DNA of 64,000 nucleotides from Psychrobacter frigidicola (lineage in GTDB: Bacteria > Pseudomonadota > Gammaproteobacteria > Pseudomonadales > Moraxellaceae). Below, piece by piece: positions 1-9,369 of this stretch. A program made the translations under genes and the position numbers. A model generated the notes under the pieces. It was not told the origin of the DNA. It did not search any database and saw nothing but the letters and a program-made list of their open reading frames with translations. The stretch covers positions 434,001 to 498,000 of the forward strand of contig NZ_VORZ01000001.1 of the NCBI RefSeq assembly GCF_007997305.1, given 5' to 3'. How positions within the stretch are numbered: position 1 is the first letter of the stretch; every line of letters starts with the position of its first letter.

Positions 1-1
1 T

Positions 2-595
2 TATCTAAAGGCTGTTCCTGCGATTCAAACCGATGATAAAGTCACAGAAATTGATGTTGCGCGTCTACCAAGACCGATAAATATGTCAATTACGCATGAT
101 CTTATTGCTCAAAAGGACTATTTAGCGCGCGCTAAAACCAGTGCGGGCAGCGATAGTAATTCGCCAAAAGCGCTTTATCTTGCAGCGTGTGGTAGCTGTC
201 ATGGGGTGAGTGGGTACGCCCAGCCTGATTCAGGTTATGCACCTATTGTTGGTTTGAGCAGCATTCGCCGTGATAAGCCTGATGCCCTCGTTAATGTCAT
301 TGTTTATGGTATTGACAGTGCGAGCAATACCAGCCCTAAAATGCCAGGTTTCTCACAGGATCTGAATGCAGAACAAATAGCAGGTATTGCTAATTATGTT
401 CGCGTTAATATGGGTGGTCTGCAAGATAGCAAGGTGAGTGCCGCTGATGTTGATCGCATCATGACTGCAAAACCTGAGCAGCCTTTCTTGATTAAATACG
501 CAGGAATATTGGCATGGCTTGGCGTTATTGTGGCAGTACTGTTGCTTGGTTTATTAGTATGGTGGTTAATGCGTCGGGCGAGCCGTTCTCATTAA
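2..595 (+). CDS. Membrane-anchored cytochrome c, C-terminal part (5' end outside window)
   Basis: The frame is open from base 2, so the gene begins before the window; the first ATG, at 83, is internal. Visible are the end of a preceding domain (residues YLKAVPAI), a c-type heme-binding CGSCH motif encoded at 188-202, a likely distal Met ligand in the KMPGF stretch, and a C-terminal hydrophobic helix followed by Arg residues (about 500-590) that would anchor the protein with its heme in the periplasm. The YLKAVPAI ending before a last heme domain is typical of multiheme cytochrome c subunits of periplasmic dehydrogenases, so I infer two or more hemes in the full protein. It lies 120 bp upstream of a Tat-exported flavin amine oxidase on the same strand and may accept its electrons. 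Confidence 0.8.
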   Translation, partial: YLKAVPAIQTDDKVTEIDVARLPRPINMSITHDLIAQKDYLARAKTSAGSDSNSPKALYLAACGSCHGVSGYAQPDSGYAPIVGLSSIRRDKPDALVNVIVYGIDSASNTSPKMPGFSQDLNAEQIAGIANYVRVNMGGLQDSKVSAADVDRIMTAKPEQPFLIKYAGILAWLGVIVAVLLLGLLVWWLMRRASRSH

Positions 596-715
596 TAGGG
601 GTGTGCAAGGTCAGTATTGGCCTTGATACTCATACCTTTACTCACTGATGACCCGTTGATAACAATTAAGACCGTTTAAAAATGATCTGATAGTAAGATC
701 TAAAAGGATAGTACG

Positions 716-2317
716 ATGACAGACACTCTTAAGTCCCCGACACGCCGGCAATTACTTAGTATGATTGGTAAGACCGCTGGGGCAACTGCGATGTATCAAG
801 CAATGACCACATTAGGTTTTGCTTCTGAATCCAGTTTTAAAGAAACATTGGATCTAAAAGGTGCGCCTGCTGGTGCCACCATTATTGTTTTAGGTGCAGG
901 CCTTGGTGGCCTTACTGCTGCCTATGAGCTACGAAAAGCGGGCTACACTGTTAAAGTACTTGAGTTTCAAAACCGTGGTGGCGGGCGTAGCTGGACACTA
1001 AACAGCGGTGATGAATACACTGAGCTTGGCGGCGGTAAAGTCACCTGTGATTTTGAAGAAGGTAACTATTTTAATGGCGGCCCATGGCGTCTGCCAAGCA
1101 ACCATTACGCTGTTTTTCATTACTGTAAACAGTTTGGCGTCGAGATGCAGCCCTTTATTCAGACTAATGACCGTGCTTATTTGCACCGTGCTAATCACTT
1201 TGGCGGCGCGCCGCAGCGCCTAGGTGATGTCAAAAGTGACATCCGTGGTCACGTCTCAGAGCTGTTATCAAAAGCAGTCAATGTTGGTAGCCTCGATCGT
1301 TCAGTGAATACTGAAGATAAAGAGATGCTGTTAGAAGGTTTAAAAGGTTGGGGTGTTCTTGATAAGGATTACCGCTATGTAACCAGCCATGCAACCAGTA
1401 AGCATCGTGGATATAGTGTGTATCCTGGGGGCGGATTAATGCCAAACTCAGAACCGTCAAGCACGTTACCCATGGACGAGCTGTTGGCATCAGGCATGTG
1501 GTCGGATATTTATAATAACTATACTGTCAATGAACACCATCCTACAATGTTCCAGCCAGTTGGCGGTATGGGTAAGATTGGTGATGCGTTCACTCGCGAA
1601 TGCCAAGAGATGATTGAGTATAATGCTAAAGTGACTAAGATTAATCAAGATGACAGTGGCGTGACGGTCAGCTATGTTGATAGTAATAACCCTGACGGTG
1701 AAATTAAAACTGTCCGCGCCGATTGGTGTGTCTGTAATATCCCACTAACCATATTGACCCAGATAGATATTAACGTCTCAGCCCCTATGAAAAAAGCCAT
1801 GGCTGCTGTTCCTTATGACACCTCTTATAAAGTCGGCTTGGAGTTTAAGCGCCGTTTTTGGGAGGAGGATGAATGGATTTATGGTGGTCTGACTTATACT
1901 GATATGCCCATTACCCAAATCTCTTACCCCTCACAAGATATGTTCAAGGATGGTTCAGGTGTGTTATTAGGAGCTTATGGCTTTGGTGCTACCTCTTATA
2001 AGTTTAATACTTTGACGCCACAAGAACGTATTGATGTATCTTTAGCCTATGGCAAACATATCCATCCACAATATCCAAAAGAATTCCGTGCAGGCACCTC
2101 TGTTGTCTGGCATCGCATCCCTTGGACGTTAGGTTGTTATGGTATTTGGAGTGAATCAAGCCGCGACCAGTATTACGATACGCTTTGCAGTATTGACAAC
2201 CGCATTGTATTAGCAGGTGAGCATTGCTCGCACATTCCAGCATGGCAAGAAGGGGCTATTCTGTCTGGTATGGACGCTGCGAAGCGCTTACATCAAAAAG
2301 CTAAAAAGCTCGGTTAA
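716..2317 (+). CDS. Tat-exported flavin monoamine oxidase / amine dehydrogenase
   Basis: 533 residues. The N-terminus has a twin-arginine motif (TRRQLLSMIG, RR at residues 10-11) followed by a hydrophobic stretch, so it is probably exported folded with FAD. The dinucleotide-binding motif GAGLGGLTAAYELR starts near residue 60, and the C-terminal FAD motif containing PAWQEGA is near 510; both are hallmarks of the flavin amine oxidase family (L-amino acid oxidases, monoamine oxidases, NicA2). An AAAGGA ribosome site precedes the ATG. The substrate cannot be read from sequence; primary amines or amino acids are possible. It sits between two cytochrome c genes, suggesting that it passes electrons to cytochrome c rather than to oxygen, as shown for the nicotine enzyme NicA2. 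Confidence 0.85.
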   Translation: MTDTLKSPTRRQLLSMIGKTAGATAMYQAMTTLGFASESSFKETLDLKGAPAGATIIVLGAGLGGLTAAYELRKAGYTVKVLEFQNRGGGRSWTLNSGDEYTELGGGKVTCDFEEGNYFNGGPWRLPSNHYAVFHYCKQFGVEMQPFIQTNDRAYLHRANHFGGAPQRLGDVKSDIRGHVSELLSKAVNVGSLDRSVNTEDKEMLLEGLKGWGVLDKDYRYVTSHATSKHRGYSVYPGGGLMPNSEPSSTLPMDELLASGMWSDIYNNYTVNEHHPTMFQPVGGMGKIGDAFTRECQEMIEYNAKVTKINQDDSGVTVSYVDSNNPDGEIKTVRADWCVCNIPLTILTQIDINVSAPMKKAMAAVPYDTSYKVGLEFKRRFWEEDEWIYGGLTYTDMPITQISYPSQDMFKDGSGVLLGAYGFGATSYKFNTLTPQERIDVSLAYGKHIHPQYPKEFRAGTSVVWHRIPWTLGCYGIWSESSRDQYYDTLCSIDNRIVLAGEHCSHIPAWQEGAILSGMDAAKRLHQKAKKLG

Positions 2318-2349
2318 AATTCATCACAATAATACATTTAGAGGCTATC

Positions 2350-3045
2350 ATGGACAATATAACCATGGAAAATATCAAACCCAAAGCGCTTGCTATGGTA
2401 TTGCTGAGCGCCAGTGTTATCGCTGTATTATCAGGCTGTAGCCAACGTGCGGGCGATGATGTAGAAACGGTTGGCAGTAAGCAAGCCGCCGTACAACCCA
2501 CTGACACTCAAGAAAGCCGTAATGCTGGCGCATGGGGCGGGGTCTATATGAGCCGCGATGAGCTGGCTGCGCCGAAGACCAATATCGTCAATGTCAGCTC
2601 GCTACCGACAGTTGCAAACGATCCAAGTCTGGTAAAGTGGCAAGCAAAATTTGAAGGTACAGAAGTAAAAACTAGAGAAGGAAGCGCCAACGCACAGACT
2701 GTATTTGAAAGTACAAACGGCTTTGTGACGACGGACGGCGAAAAGCTCTATCATGACTCTTGTGCTGGCTGTCATATGCATAAAGGCGAGGGCGCGATAG
2801 GAGCAGGCTATTATCCACCGCTTGCCAATAACAGCAAGATGGAGTCAAAGTACTACGTTATTGATATCTTAATTAATGGCTTTCGTGGTATGCCCTCATT
2901 CCATACGATGATGAATGATGAGCAAATGGCAGCGGTTACCCAATACGTGCATAGCGAGCTTAATGGCTTTAAAGATACCGTAACAGCCGCTGATGTTGCA
3001 CAATTACGTCACGCCAATCCACCGGGCGCTGACCCTAGTGAATAA
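2350..3045 (+). CDS. Cytochrome c lipoprotein
   Basis: 231 residues with a lipoprotein signal peptide: hydrophobic stretch then LSGC, lipidated Cys at about residue 30. One heme-binding motif CAGCH lies near residue 138, followed by GMPSFH, which offers a candidate distal Met ligand. The C-terminal half is a class I cytochrome c fold ending in a conserved NGFKDTVTAADV stretch that resembles the end of the cytochrome at 2-595 (MGGLQDSKVSAADV), so the two domains look like paralogues. It starts 32 bp after the amine oxidase, with GAGG before the ATG; a second in-frame ATG at 2365 is possible. Probably the soluble-side electron acceptor of the oxidase, tethered to a membrane. Confidence 0.85.
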   Translation: MDNITMENIKPKALAMVLLSASVIAVLSGCSQRAGDDVETVGSKQAAVQPTDTQESRNAGAWGGVYMSRDELAAPKTNIVNVSSLPTVANDPSLVKWQAKFEGTEVKTREGSANAQTVFESTNGFVTTDGEKLYHDSCAGCHMHKGEGAIGAGYYPPLANNSKMESKYYVIDILINGFRGMPSFHTMMNDEQMAAVTQYVHSELNGFKDTVTAADVAQLRHANPPGADPSE

Positions 3046-3093
3046 TTTTTCTTAATACGTAGAATTAAGTAGAAACACTTTAATTTTAGATGT

Positions 3094-3123
3094 AAAAAAG
3101 CGCCTTATGATAGGCGCTTTTTT
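3094..3123. terminator. Bidirectional rho-independent terminator
   Basis: Perfect inverted repeat AAAAAAGCGCC / GGCGCTTTTTT around an 8-nt loop, between the convergent cytochrome gene and tolB. The A and T tracts on both sides let it work in both directions. Confidence 0.9.
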
Positions 3124-3166
3124 ATTAATAATTTTTCATGTAAAAGTGTTTCTCTATAAACCAGTA

Positions 3167-4465
3167 CTATTTAGGAGTAGTAGACCAGACAGGAGAACGG
3201 ATGATGCCTTGACCAGATTTGCCAAAAGATTGGCCACCGTTTAATGATTTAATGGTTAGAACGCCTTTGCCACCTTGGGTTGAGGCATAGACGACGCGTT
3301 TGCCATTAGGTGAGAAACTTGGCGCTTCATCGATACCCGTATTACCAAGATTGGCTGTGACTGCTCCATTGCTATTCATGATAGCTGCTGAGCGCCCACT
3401 TAAGAAAGCAATTTGTTTGCCATCGCTACTAAATTGTGGACTGGTTGCATAGCCACTACCTGATACTTTAGTTGTACGTCCTGAACCGAATTCATAGCGA
3501 TAAATTTGCGGTCTATTAAATCCAGCTTTATCTGAGACGAATACAAAAGATTTGCCATCTGGCGCGTAGCTTGGCTGGACTTCACTACTTGGCCAATTGG
3601 TCATTCTTTTTGGTGTACCACCGCTTGAGCTGATCTCATAAATATGAGCACTGCCCTCAAAGCTGCTAGAGAAGAGTATTTTGCTACCATCAGGAGAAAA
3701 AGAAGGGCTTAAATTACTACCAGGGTAAGGTGTGATGACACTGGCCGCGCCGCCACTGACATTTTGAACATAGATGAGTGGGTAGGATTTATCACGCTGC
3801 ACGGCATAAGCAATGCGCGAGGCGTCAGGTGACCATGTTGGCGAGAAGATAGAGCCTTTAACTTCTGTAATGGTGGTGGCATTCTCACCATCGGCGTCCA
3901 TGACTTTTAAGCGCGAGACTTTATCTTTACCGCGTCCAGTTTCTTCAATATAAGCAATACGTCCTGAAAAGTCACCCGGAGTGCCTGTAATCAGCTCGTA
4001 AATCTTATCAGCGATGACATGACCGGCATAACGCATGCTTTGCGTGTCTTTAGCGGACGATAAGCTTTGCTTACCGCCAAGCACTTGACCTGACTCTACA
4101 TTAATAACTTCATAGTCAGTTACGATTTTGCCGCGGTCAGTACGCGTGCTACCCACTACTAAATAGGGAATACCCAACTGCTGCCAGACGGGTAAAGTTC
4201 CAGCCAATTCGCTACTACTGCGCGGTTGCTGCGGGAGGTTTTTGCTGGTTACAGACAGCTCGGTTCTGCTCAAATCATTTAACACAATAGGCGATAGCAC
4301 AGAGTCCCCAGCAAACGGCACAAAAGCAATTTGGGTTTGCTGGACAGGGATATCATAATCTAACTGCAAAACGACAGGCGCAGCAAGGGCACTTGGGGCA
4401 AGTAGTACGCTTGTAGCGCTGGCAAGTAAAGCAATCAATAGCTTCTTATGGGTACGTATGACCAA
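3167..4465 (-). CDS. tolB: Tol-Pal system protein TolB
   Basis: 432 residues, the usual TolB length. It has a Sec signal peptide (KKLLIALLASATSVLL to ALAAP), an N-terminal TolB domain and then beta-propeller repeats with the motif SPxxSPDGxxI (for example FSPTWSPDASRIAY and LSPSFSPDGSKILF). TolB is the periplasmic partner of Pal and TolA in outer-membrane constriction at division. The start is TTG at 4463-4465: an AGGAG site lies about 8 bases upstream and no better ATG is present before the signal peptide. It is last in tolQ-tolR-tolA-tolB, 202 bp after tolA. No pal or cpoB follows; the terminator at 3094 closes the unit. Confidence 0.96.
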   Translation of the reverse strand: MVIRTHKKLLIALLASATSVLLAPSALAAPVVLQLDYDIPVQQTQIAFVPFAGDSVLSPIVLNDLSRTELSVTSKNLPQQPRSSSELAGTLPVWQQLGIPYLVVGSTRTDRGKIVTDYEVINVESGQVLGGKQSLSSAKDTQSMRYAGHVIADKIYELITGTPGDFSGRIAYIEETGRGKDKVSRLKVMDADGENATTITEVKGSIFSPTWSPDASRIAYAVQRDKSYPLIYVQNVSGGAASVITPYPGSNLSPSFSPDGSKILFSSSFEGSAHIYEISSSGGTPKRMTNWPSSEVQPSYAPDGKSFVFVSDKAGFNRPQIYRYEFGSGRTTKVSGSGYATSPQFSSDGKQIAFLSGRSAAIMNSNGAVTANLGNTGIDEAPSFSPNGKRVVYASTQGGKGVLTIKSLNGGQSFGKSGQGIIRSPVWSTTPK

Positions 4466-4667
4466 ATCAGGCTCCTAAAATCAGGTAGTAATTGGATATG
4501 TATTATATTTTTACGCGGTAATTAGGTATTAAGGTAAGACAAAATAACAAACGGCGCAAGCTGCTTACCGTAAATTGAGTATCCATCTAATGAGTGAATC
4601 ATAAAATCGCTAAATGAATAACTCAACTAATAGTGTGCAGTAGCGTATTTATATGGCATTGCACATA

Positions 4668-5702
4668 TCAGTTGCTGCCATTGAATTGGATGGTGAAAGT
4701 AGGATATTTGGGATCATCTGTATCAATGGGCAGGTTGCGCGTGTTCAGGACTGCCTGCTTTGCCGCCTCATTGACAGCACTGTCAGCACCTGAAGCAGAA
4801 ACACTGACCACGTTACCGCTGGCATTGACAGTAATGGTTAAGGTGGCACGCTGGGTTGAGCCTTTAGCGGCTGTCGGTGGATTGTAATTACGTTTGATTA
4901 AACTAACAATCTGACTGTTACTCGCGCCGCTGCTACCACTTGAAGCGCTGCGTCCGCTACCTTTTGAGGGGCTAGAGGTCGAGGAGTCACCAGACAGTGT
5001 TGATTGGCCATCTGATAAACTGTAATTTTTACCGCCACCCCCTGAGCTACCAGCAGTGATTTCTATATTACGCTGAGAGCTGTTTGGTTTCTCAACTTTT
5101 GGGGGGGTGTTCTGTTTACCTCGTAACTCTTTTAGCCTTTCATTCTCTTCATTAGCGCTACTTTTTTTATTTTGCTCGATGCGGTCGAGCTTCTCTAATG
5201 TTAGGTCATCTTGCTCTGCTGCCCATTCGGCAAGGCCGCTTTCATACTCTTGGGATTGCTCGGACAGGCGCTGTTGTTGCTCTTGGCTCATCAGTATCGG
5301 CGCATCTGTACTATAGTCAGAGTTGGCATTGGTATCATTGTCTGATTGCGTAAAGACAGGGACTCGCCGAGAAGTTGACTGCGAGCTATTGGCACCAGCG
5401 ACATTTGAGTTATTTGAATTAAAAGGCTCATTACTTAAGGCACCACTCGAACTGCCATCCATTTGTGAGCCGTCAGAGGCAGCAGCACGATTGGCCAGTA
5501 TTTGCCCTTGCATCTCTGCCAGCTGTTCCGGAGACACCATAGTGGTCTCAATGCTACCAGTAGTATCTAGTTCGGTATGTTGATAACTATAAATCAATAT
5601 CCCAATCACGATACCATGCGCCAGCAAGCTGAGGAGCGTGGGCAGCGTGAGGCCGTCGCCTTCAGGATCGGTGGGAACATAGACGGCAGGAGCACTATTC
5701 AT
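4668..5702 (-). CDS. tolA: Tol-Pal system protein TolA
   Basis: 344 residues. There is one N-terminal membrane helix (about residues 19-39, LPTLLSLLAHGIVIGILIYS), then a long Ser/Asn/Gln/Glu-rich central region with a charged helical stretch (DLTLEKLDRIEQNKKSSANEE) in place of the Ala/Lys-rich helix of E. coli. The C-terminal TonB-like domain (from about residue 262, ending PTFTIQFNG) carries the NASGNVVSVSASGADSAVNEAA pattern of TolA domain III. TolA spans the periplasm and links TolQ/TolR energy to TolB/Pal. It is placed between tolR (72 bp gap) and tolB. The middle is low complexity and divergent, so the identification rests on the ends and the context. Confidence 0.92.
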   Translation of the reverse strand: MNSAPAVYVPTDPEGDGLTLPTLLSLLAHGIVIGILIYSYQHTELDTTGSIETTMVSPEQLAEMQGQILANRAAASDGSQMDGSSSGALSNEPFNSNNSNVAGANSSQSTSRRVPVFTQSDNDTNANSDYSTDAPILMSQEQQQRLSEQSQEYESGLAEWAAEQDDLTLEKLDRIEQNKKSSANEENERLKELRGKQNTPPKVEKPNSSQRNIEITAGSSGGGGKNYSLSDGQSTLSGDSSTSSPSKGSGRSASSGSSGASNSQIVSLIKRNYNPPTAAKGSTQRATLTITVNASGNVVSVSASGADSAVNEAAKQAVLNTRNLPIDTDDPKYPTFTIQFNGSN

Positions 5703-5774
5703 TGCTTTTATACTCGTGGACGTAACTCATCAAAGGGTATTCTTAATTAAACGTAATCCTTCATAGAGGATATA

Positions 5775-6233
5775 TTATAACTTAGGCGTGGGTAGGGGCG
5801 CACCTGTTAATAATCCGACCTTTTGAATGCCTGCTTGTTGTAGGTTTGCCATCAGTCCCATAATCGCGCCATATTGGTTATTTTGGTCAGCATTAATCAT
5901 GACTTGCAGTGGCTGTAACCCATCCGCGCTACCTTGTGCTTGTAGATTGGATAAGGTATCAATCAGCTCAGGCTCACTGATAGGCACGTCAACATTATCC
6001 TCATAACTGATAAATATCTCACCACTGCCTGTTAAAGACACGATTACTGGTAGCTGGTTTTGGCTTAAGGTGTTGGTCTGCTCTTTGGGTAAGTCCACAT
6101 CAACACCGGTGGTCATCATCGGTGTTGTGACCATAAAAATCACCAGCAGTACCAGCATGACGTCAATATAGGGTACGACGTTCATATCAGAATTAAGGGC
6201 TATTTTCTTACGAGCATAGGGACTTGGTTTCAT
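5775..6233 (-). CDS. tolR: Tol-Pal system protein TolR (ExbD family)
   Basis: 152 residues. A single N-terminal membrane segment contains the ExbD/TolR signature SDMNVVPYIDVMLVLLVIFM, whose Asp is the proton-pathway residue, followed by MVTTPMMTTGVDVDLP. The rest is a periplasmic domain. The start ATG overlaps the tolQ stop by 4 bases (ATGA), implying translational coupling. It forms the proton channel with TolQ that energises TolA. Confidence 0.96.
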   Translation of the reverse strand: MKPSPYARKKIALNSDMNVVPYIDVMLVLLVIFMVTTPMMTTGVDVDLPKEQTNTLSQNQLPVIVSLTGSGEIFISYEDNVDVPISEPELIDTLSNLQAQGSADGLQPLQVMINADQNNQYGAIMGLMANLQQAGIQKVGLLTGAPLPTPKL

Positions 6234-6976
6234 AATCTTGTTACCTGAGTGCCCGCTACCTGATTTGCTTGCATAATCTGGGTAGTTGGGGTCACCGCGG
6301 TAGGGTTGTCCGTACTGGTTTCGCGTTGCAGCATCCCGGTCATCTCATCACAAAACAGCGCCCGTGAATCGTACAAACGTCCAGATTTGGAGGTAAAGTG
6401 GTTGTAGGCCAATACGGCTGGAATTGCCGCGAACAGACCCATCGCAGTCGCAATCAACGCCTCAGCGATACCCGGGGCTACGGAGGCAATAGTCGCTTGC
6501 TCACTTTGCGAGAGACCCAAAAACGCGTTCATAATGCCCCATACTGTACCGAATAAACCAACATAAGGTGCAACCGAACCGATACTGGCTAGAGTCGCAA
6601 TACCCGACTCAAGCTGCTGCTGTTGGCGACCCAGTCCGACTCGTAGTTTGCGCTCAACACCATCAATGATATCGTCTTTAGGCTGACGTTTTTTATGCAT
6701 TCTTAAGTATTCAGAAAAGCCCACATAGAATATCTGCTCAAGCCCTTGGCGGTCGGGTGAGCCTTGGATACCTTGATAGAGTTTGGCTAAATCCTCACCT
6801 GACCAAAACCACGTTTCAAACTGCTCATCGAAGTTTTTGGCAGTACCTAAGCGAGAGCTTAAACGAAAAATAATGACCCAGCTAACCAGCGACGCTAACA
6901 ATAATAGCGCCATCACAATCTGTACCAGTAAGCTGGCTTGGGTAACTAAGTCGAGAATATTTAATGATTCAGGCAT
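6230..6976 (-). CDS. tolQ: Tol-Pal system protein TolQ (ExbB/MotA family)
   Basis: 248 residues. A membrane helix near residues 12-35 is followed by a cytoplasmic loop. Two further helices form the MotA/TolQ/ExbB domain, with GLFGTVWGIMNAF and APGIAEALIATAMGLFAAIPAVLAYN. It is the first gene of the tol unit on this strand; no ybgC thioesterase lies upstream, only a 481-bp intergenic region shared with a divergent permease. It forms the inner-membrane proton channel with TolR. Confidence 0.96.
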   Translation of the reverse strand: MPESLNILDLVTQASLLVQIVMALLLLASLVSWVIIFRLSSRLGTAKNFDEQFETWFWSGEDLAKLYQGIQGSPDRQGLEQIFYVGFSEYLRMHKKRQPKDDIIDGVERKLRVGLGRQQQQLESGIATLASIGSVAPYVGLFGTVWGIMNAFLGLSQSEQATIASVAPGIAEALIATAMGLFAAIPAVLAYNHFTSKSGRLYDSRALFCDEMTGMLQRETSTDNPTAVTPTTQIMQANQVAGTQVTRL

Positions 6977-7457
6977 GTAACGGACTCACTGACGATGAAT
7001 AATAATCTGCTTAAAGGCATATTGAAGGTAACCCTTTAAGCCAGATAAAACCCCAAAAAACGTAATGTACAGCTTATTGTTTATAGGTATTTAAGAGTTC
7101 TGCTAAAAGAGATTGTAAAAAGAACCAATAGGAATAGAGCATGATAATAGCCCCATGCATACCTCAGCCCGCTAGTGTACTGCTAAATGGTGAAAAGGTC
7201 ATTTAATAATGTGTTAAATGGTCAGAAAGAATGGTTTTCACTCTAGAGACTTCGAGTAGACTATTATCTAGCAGTCAGACTAAATTGTAGTTTTATGCCA
7301 TAAGACAGTCGTAGTGATTGAATTTGTAAGTCTAATTCTCTAAAATGTTAAGCTTTGTTACTACAGCTTTCTAAGTGTGACATCGCCATTTTTCTGTTAC
7401 AGTTCTCATTATATTTAATACTTGTAACTTTTTACTAGCCAGTTGGAAGCGACGCTC
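6977..7457. other. Intergenic region between divergent tolQ and purine permease
   Basis: No coding frame of quality and no RNA gene is seen. It must hold the promoters for both directions. Two near-copies of a TAAATGGT(C/G)(A)GAAA word lie around 7184-7232; I cannot assign them a role. Confidence 0.4.
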
Positions 7458-8753
7458 ATGAACGCAATTGAACGCTATTTTGGGATTAATGGTAATAACA
7501 CCACAGTCAAAACAGAAATACTTGCCGGTATCACCACATTTTTGACGATGGCTTACATCATCTTTGTTAACCCCAACGTATTGGCAGAAGCGGGTATGGA
7601 TAAAGGCGCGGTATTTGTCGCGACTTGCTTAGCGTCTGCGTTGGGCTGTTTTATAATGGGTATCTATGCGCGCCTGCCGGTGGCCTTAGCACCCGGCATG
7701 GGACTCAACGCTTTCTTTACTTACAGCGTGGTTCTGGGTATGGGCTATGCATGGCAGACGGCGCTCGGTGCAGTATTCTTGTCCGGTTGTATTTTTATAC
7801 TGTTAAGCTTGTTTAAGATTCGCGAGTGGATTATCAACGCCATTCCTGTATGTCTTAAGCAAGGCGTGGTGGCAGGTATCGGCGCGTTTTTGGCCTTTAT
7901 TGCGCTACAAAGCTCAGGCGTTATCGTCGGGCGTGACGCAACTTTGGTTGCCCTCGGTGATATGACGACGTTTCCACCCATGATGGCGGCTTTAGGTTTT
8001 ATTGTTATTATTGGTCTGTCTTATAGAAAAATTCCTGGTGCGGTTACGATTGGTATTTTGCTCATTGCTTTGATTAGTTTATTAACAGGTCATACGCAAT
8101 TCACTGGAATTATGTCCGCGCCGCCGTCAATTGCGCCGACGCTGATGCAGCTTGATATTGCTGGCGCGTTTGATGTGGCGATGATTAGTGTTATTTTTGC
8201 CTTTTTGTTTGTAGATTTATTCGATACCGCAGGCACGTTGGTGGCTACGACAAGCCAAGCCAATTTGATCGATAAAAACGGTAATATACCTAACATGGGT
8301 AAGGCGCTGTTAGCAGATTCAACAGCAACCGTGACAGGCGCGCTGTTAGGCACGTCGTCCACGACCAGTTATATCGAAAGTGTCGCAGGGGTCGCAGCAG
8401 GTGGTCGCACTGGATTGATGGCAGTAACAGTCGGTGTCCTGTTTTTATTAAGTGTCTTCTTTGCGCCATTAGCCGGTATGATTCCCTCTTATGCGACCGC
8501 TGGTGCTATCTTTTATGTGGCAGTATTAATGCTATGCACGCTAAAAGATATCAATTGGGGAGATTTAACGGACGCGGCACCTGTTGCGGTCGTGTTGTTG
8601 TTCACACCGCTCACTTATTCTGTCGCTGATGGTATCGCTCTTGGCTTTATTACCTTTACTGCGGTCAAATTAGTAGCGGGCAAATTCTCTGAAGTGACCG
8701 TTCCAGTTTGGGTGTTAACGCTAGTGCTATTGGCTAAAATTATGTTTCTATAA
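7458..8753 (+). CDS. Purine permease, AzgA/PbuG-type (NCS2)
   Basis: 431 residues from the ATG at 7458, chosen because GGAAG at 7445-7449 is 8 bases upstream; an upstream in-frame TTG (7443) would use up that site. Many membrane segments fill the length. AzgA-subfamily signatures are visible: the start NAIERYFGINGN, LAGITTFLTMAYIIFVNP, LAPGMGLNAFFTY, FLFVDLFDTAGTLV and LLGTSSTTSYIESVAGVAAGGRTG. Family members (GhxP, PurP, PbuG) import adenine, guanine or hypoxanthine with protons. It stands alone with its own terminator but fits the nearby purine degradation genes. Confidence 0.92.
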   Translation: MNAIERYFGINGNNTTVKTEILAGITTFLTMAYIIFVNPNVLAEAGMDKGAVFVATCLASALGCFIMGIYARLPVALAPGMGLNAFFTYSVVLGMGYAWQTALGAVFLSGCIFILLSLFKIREWIINAIPVCLKQGVVAGIGAFLAFIALQSSGVIVGRDATLVALGDMTTFPPMMAALGFIVIIGLSYRKIPGAVTIGILLIALISLLTGHTQFTGIMSAPPSIAPTLMQLDIAGAFDVAMISVIFAFLFVDLFDTAGTLVATTSQANLIDKNGNIPNMGKALLADSTATVTGALLGTSSTTSYIESVAGVAAGGRTGLMAVTVGVLFLLSVFFAPLAGMIPSYATAGAIFYVAVLMLCTLKDINWGDLTDAAPVAVVLLFTPLTYSVADGIALGFITFTAVKLVAGKFSEVTVPVWVLTLVLLAKIMFL

Positions 8754-9369
8754 TTTGAGCTTAATAGTTTTAGCTCTATAGCTTTTGATTCTTTATAAGC
8801 TAATTCTTTTATTTTAAAGCCTCCTTATCTACTTATAGTAAGGTGGCTTTTTTTAATTAAAATTAACGTTTTTTATAATTTAGCTTTGAAAGCGCATATA
8901 AACCCTGCTGGTTAGCCATTAGTAAACAAAAATTTATGAGTCAAGCAGTATTATAGGTTTAACTCTGTTCTCTATTTGTTTTTGAATGGTAGGGTTATGA
9001 GCCTAAACAATTGAGAACGTTAGTCTGACAGCTTCTTTCGTGATACCATAATTAGGTTAAGCGCATCACCTCAATCAACGCCGTAGAGGTTTTTCTTACA
9101 GTGAATTAGCGACAGATTTGATCACAGTTTTTTGGCATCATGACTCTATAAATAGTAAAGTATTTATCATTCAAAAATCTCCTGATCTTACATCATTCAC
9201 TACCAACAAGAAGAAGGCACTAATGCCGCTTAACGTGACGTTGTTGCCTTTAGATTGTTGACGTAGTAGCCCGTTCAACTCTCGACGACCTACTTAACCA
9301 ACCGTCTCCAGCTTATGCTGGATTTTCTCGTTATTTATCCTGGTATTAAACGACAGTTATGGAGTTGGT
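8754..9369. other. Long intergenic region upstream of putA
   Basis: After the permease terminator, about 500 bp hold no convincing gene. Near the putA end are a 12-codon open frame with its own AAGG site (9223-9261, two Pro codons) and a perfect 6-bp hairpin TCCAGC-TTAT-GCTGGA at 9307-9322 followed by TTTT. Together they could form a leader or attenuator for putA, but this is speculative. No promoter is clear enough to mark. Confidence 0.35.
8816..8854 (+). terminator. Rho-independent terminator after the purine permease
   Basis: The stem AAAGCC-T-CCTTA pairs with TAAGG-T-GGCTTT (one T-T mismatch) and is followed by a T tract. Confidence 0.85.

Noticed and set aside
7443-7457. TTG start for the purine permease
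   Set aside because: The GGAAG ribosome site lies just inside it and serves the ATG at 7458.
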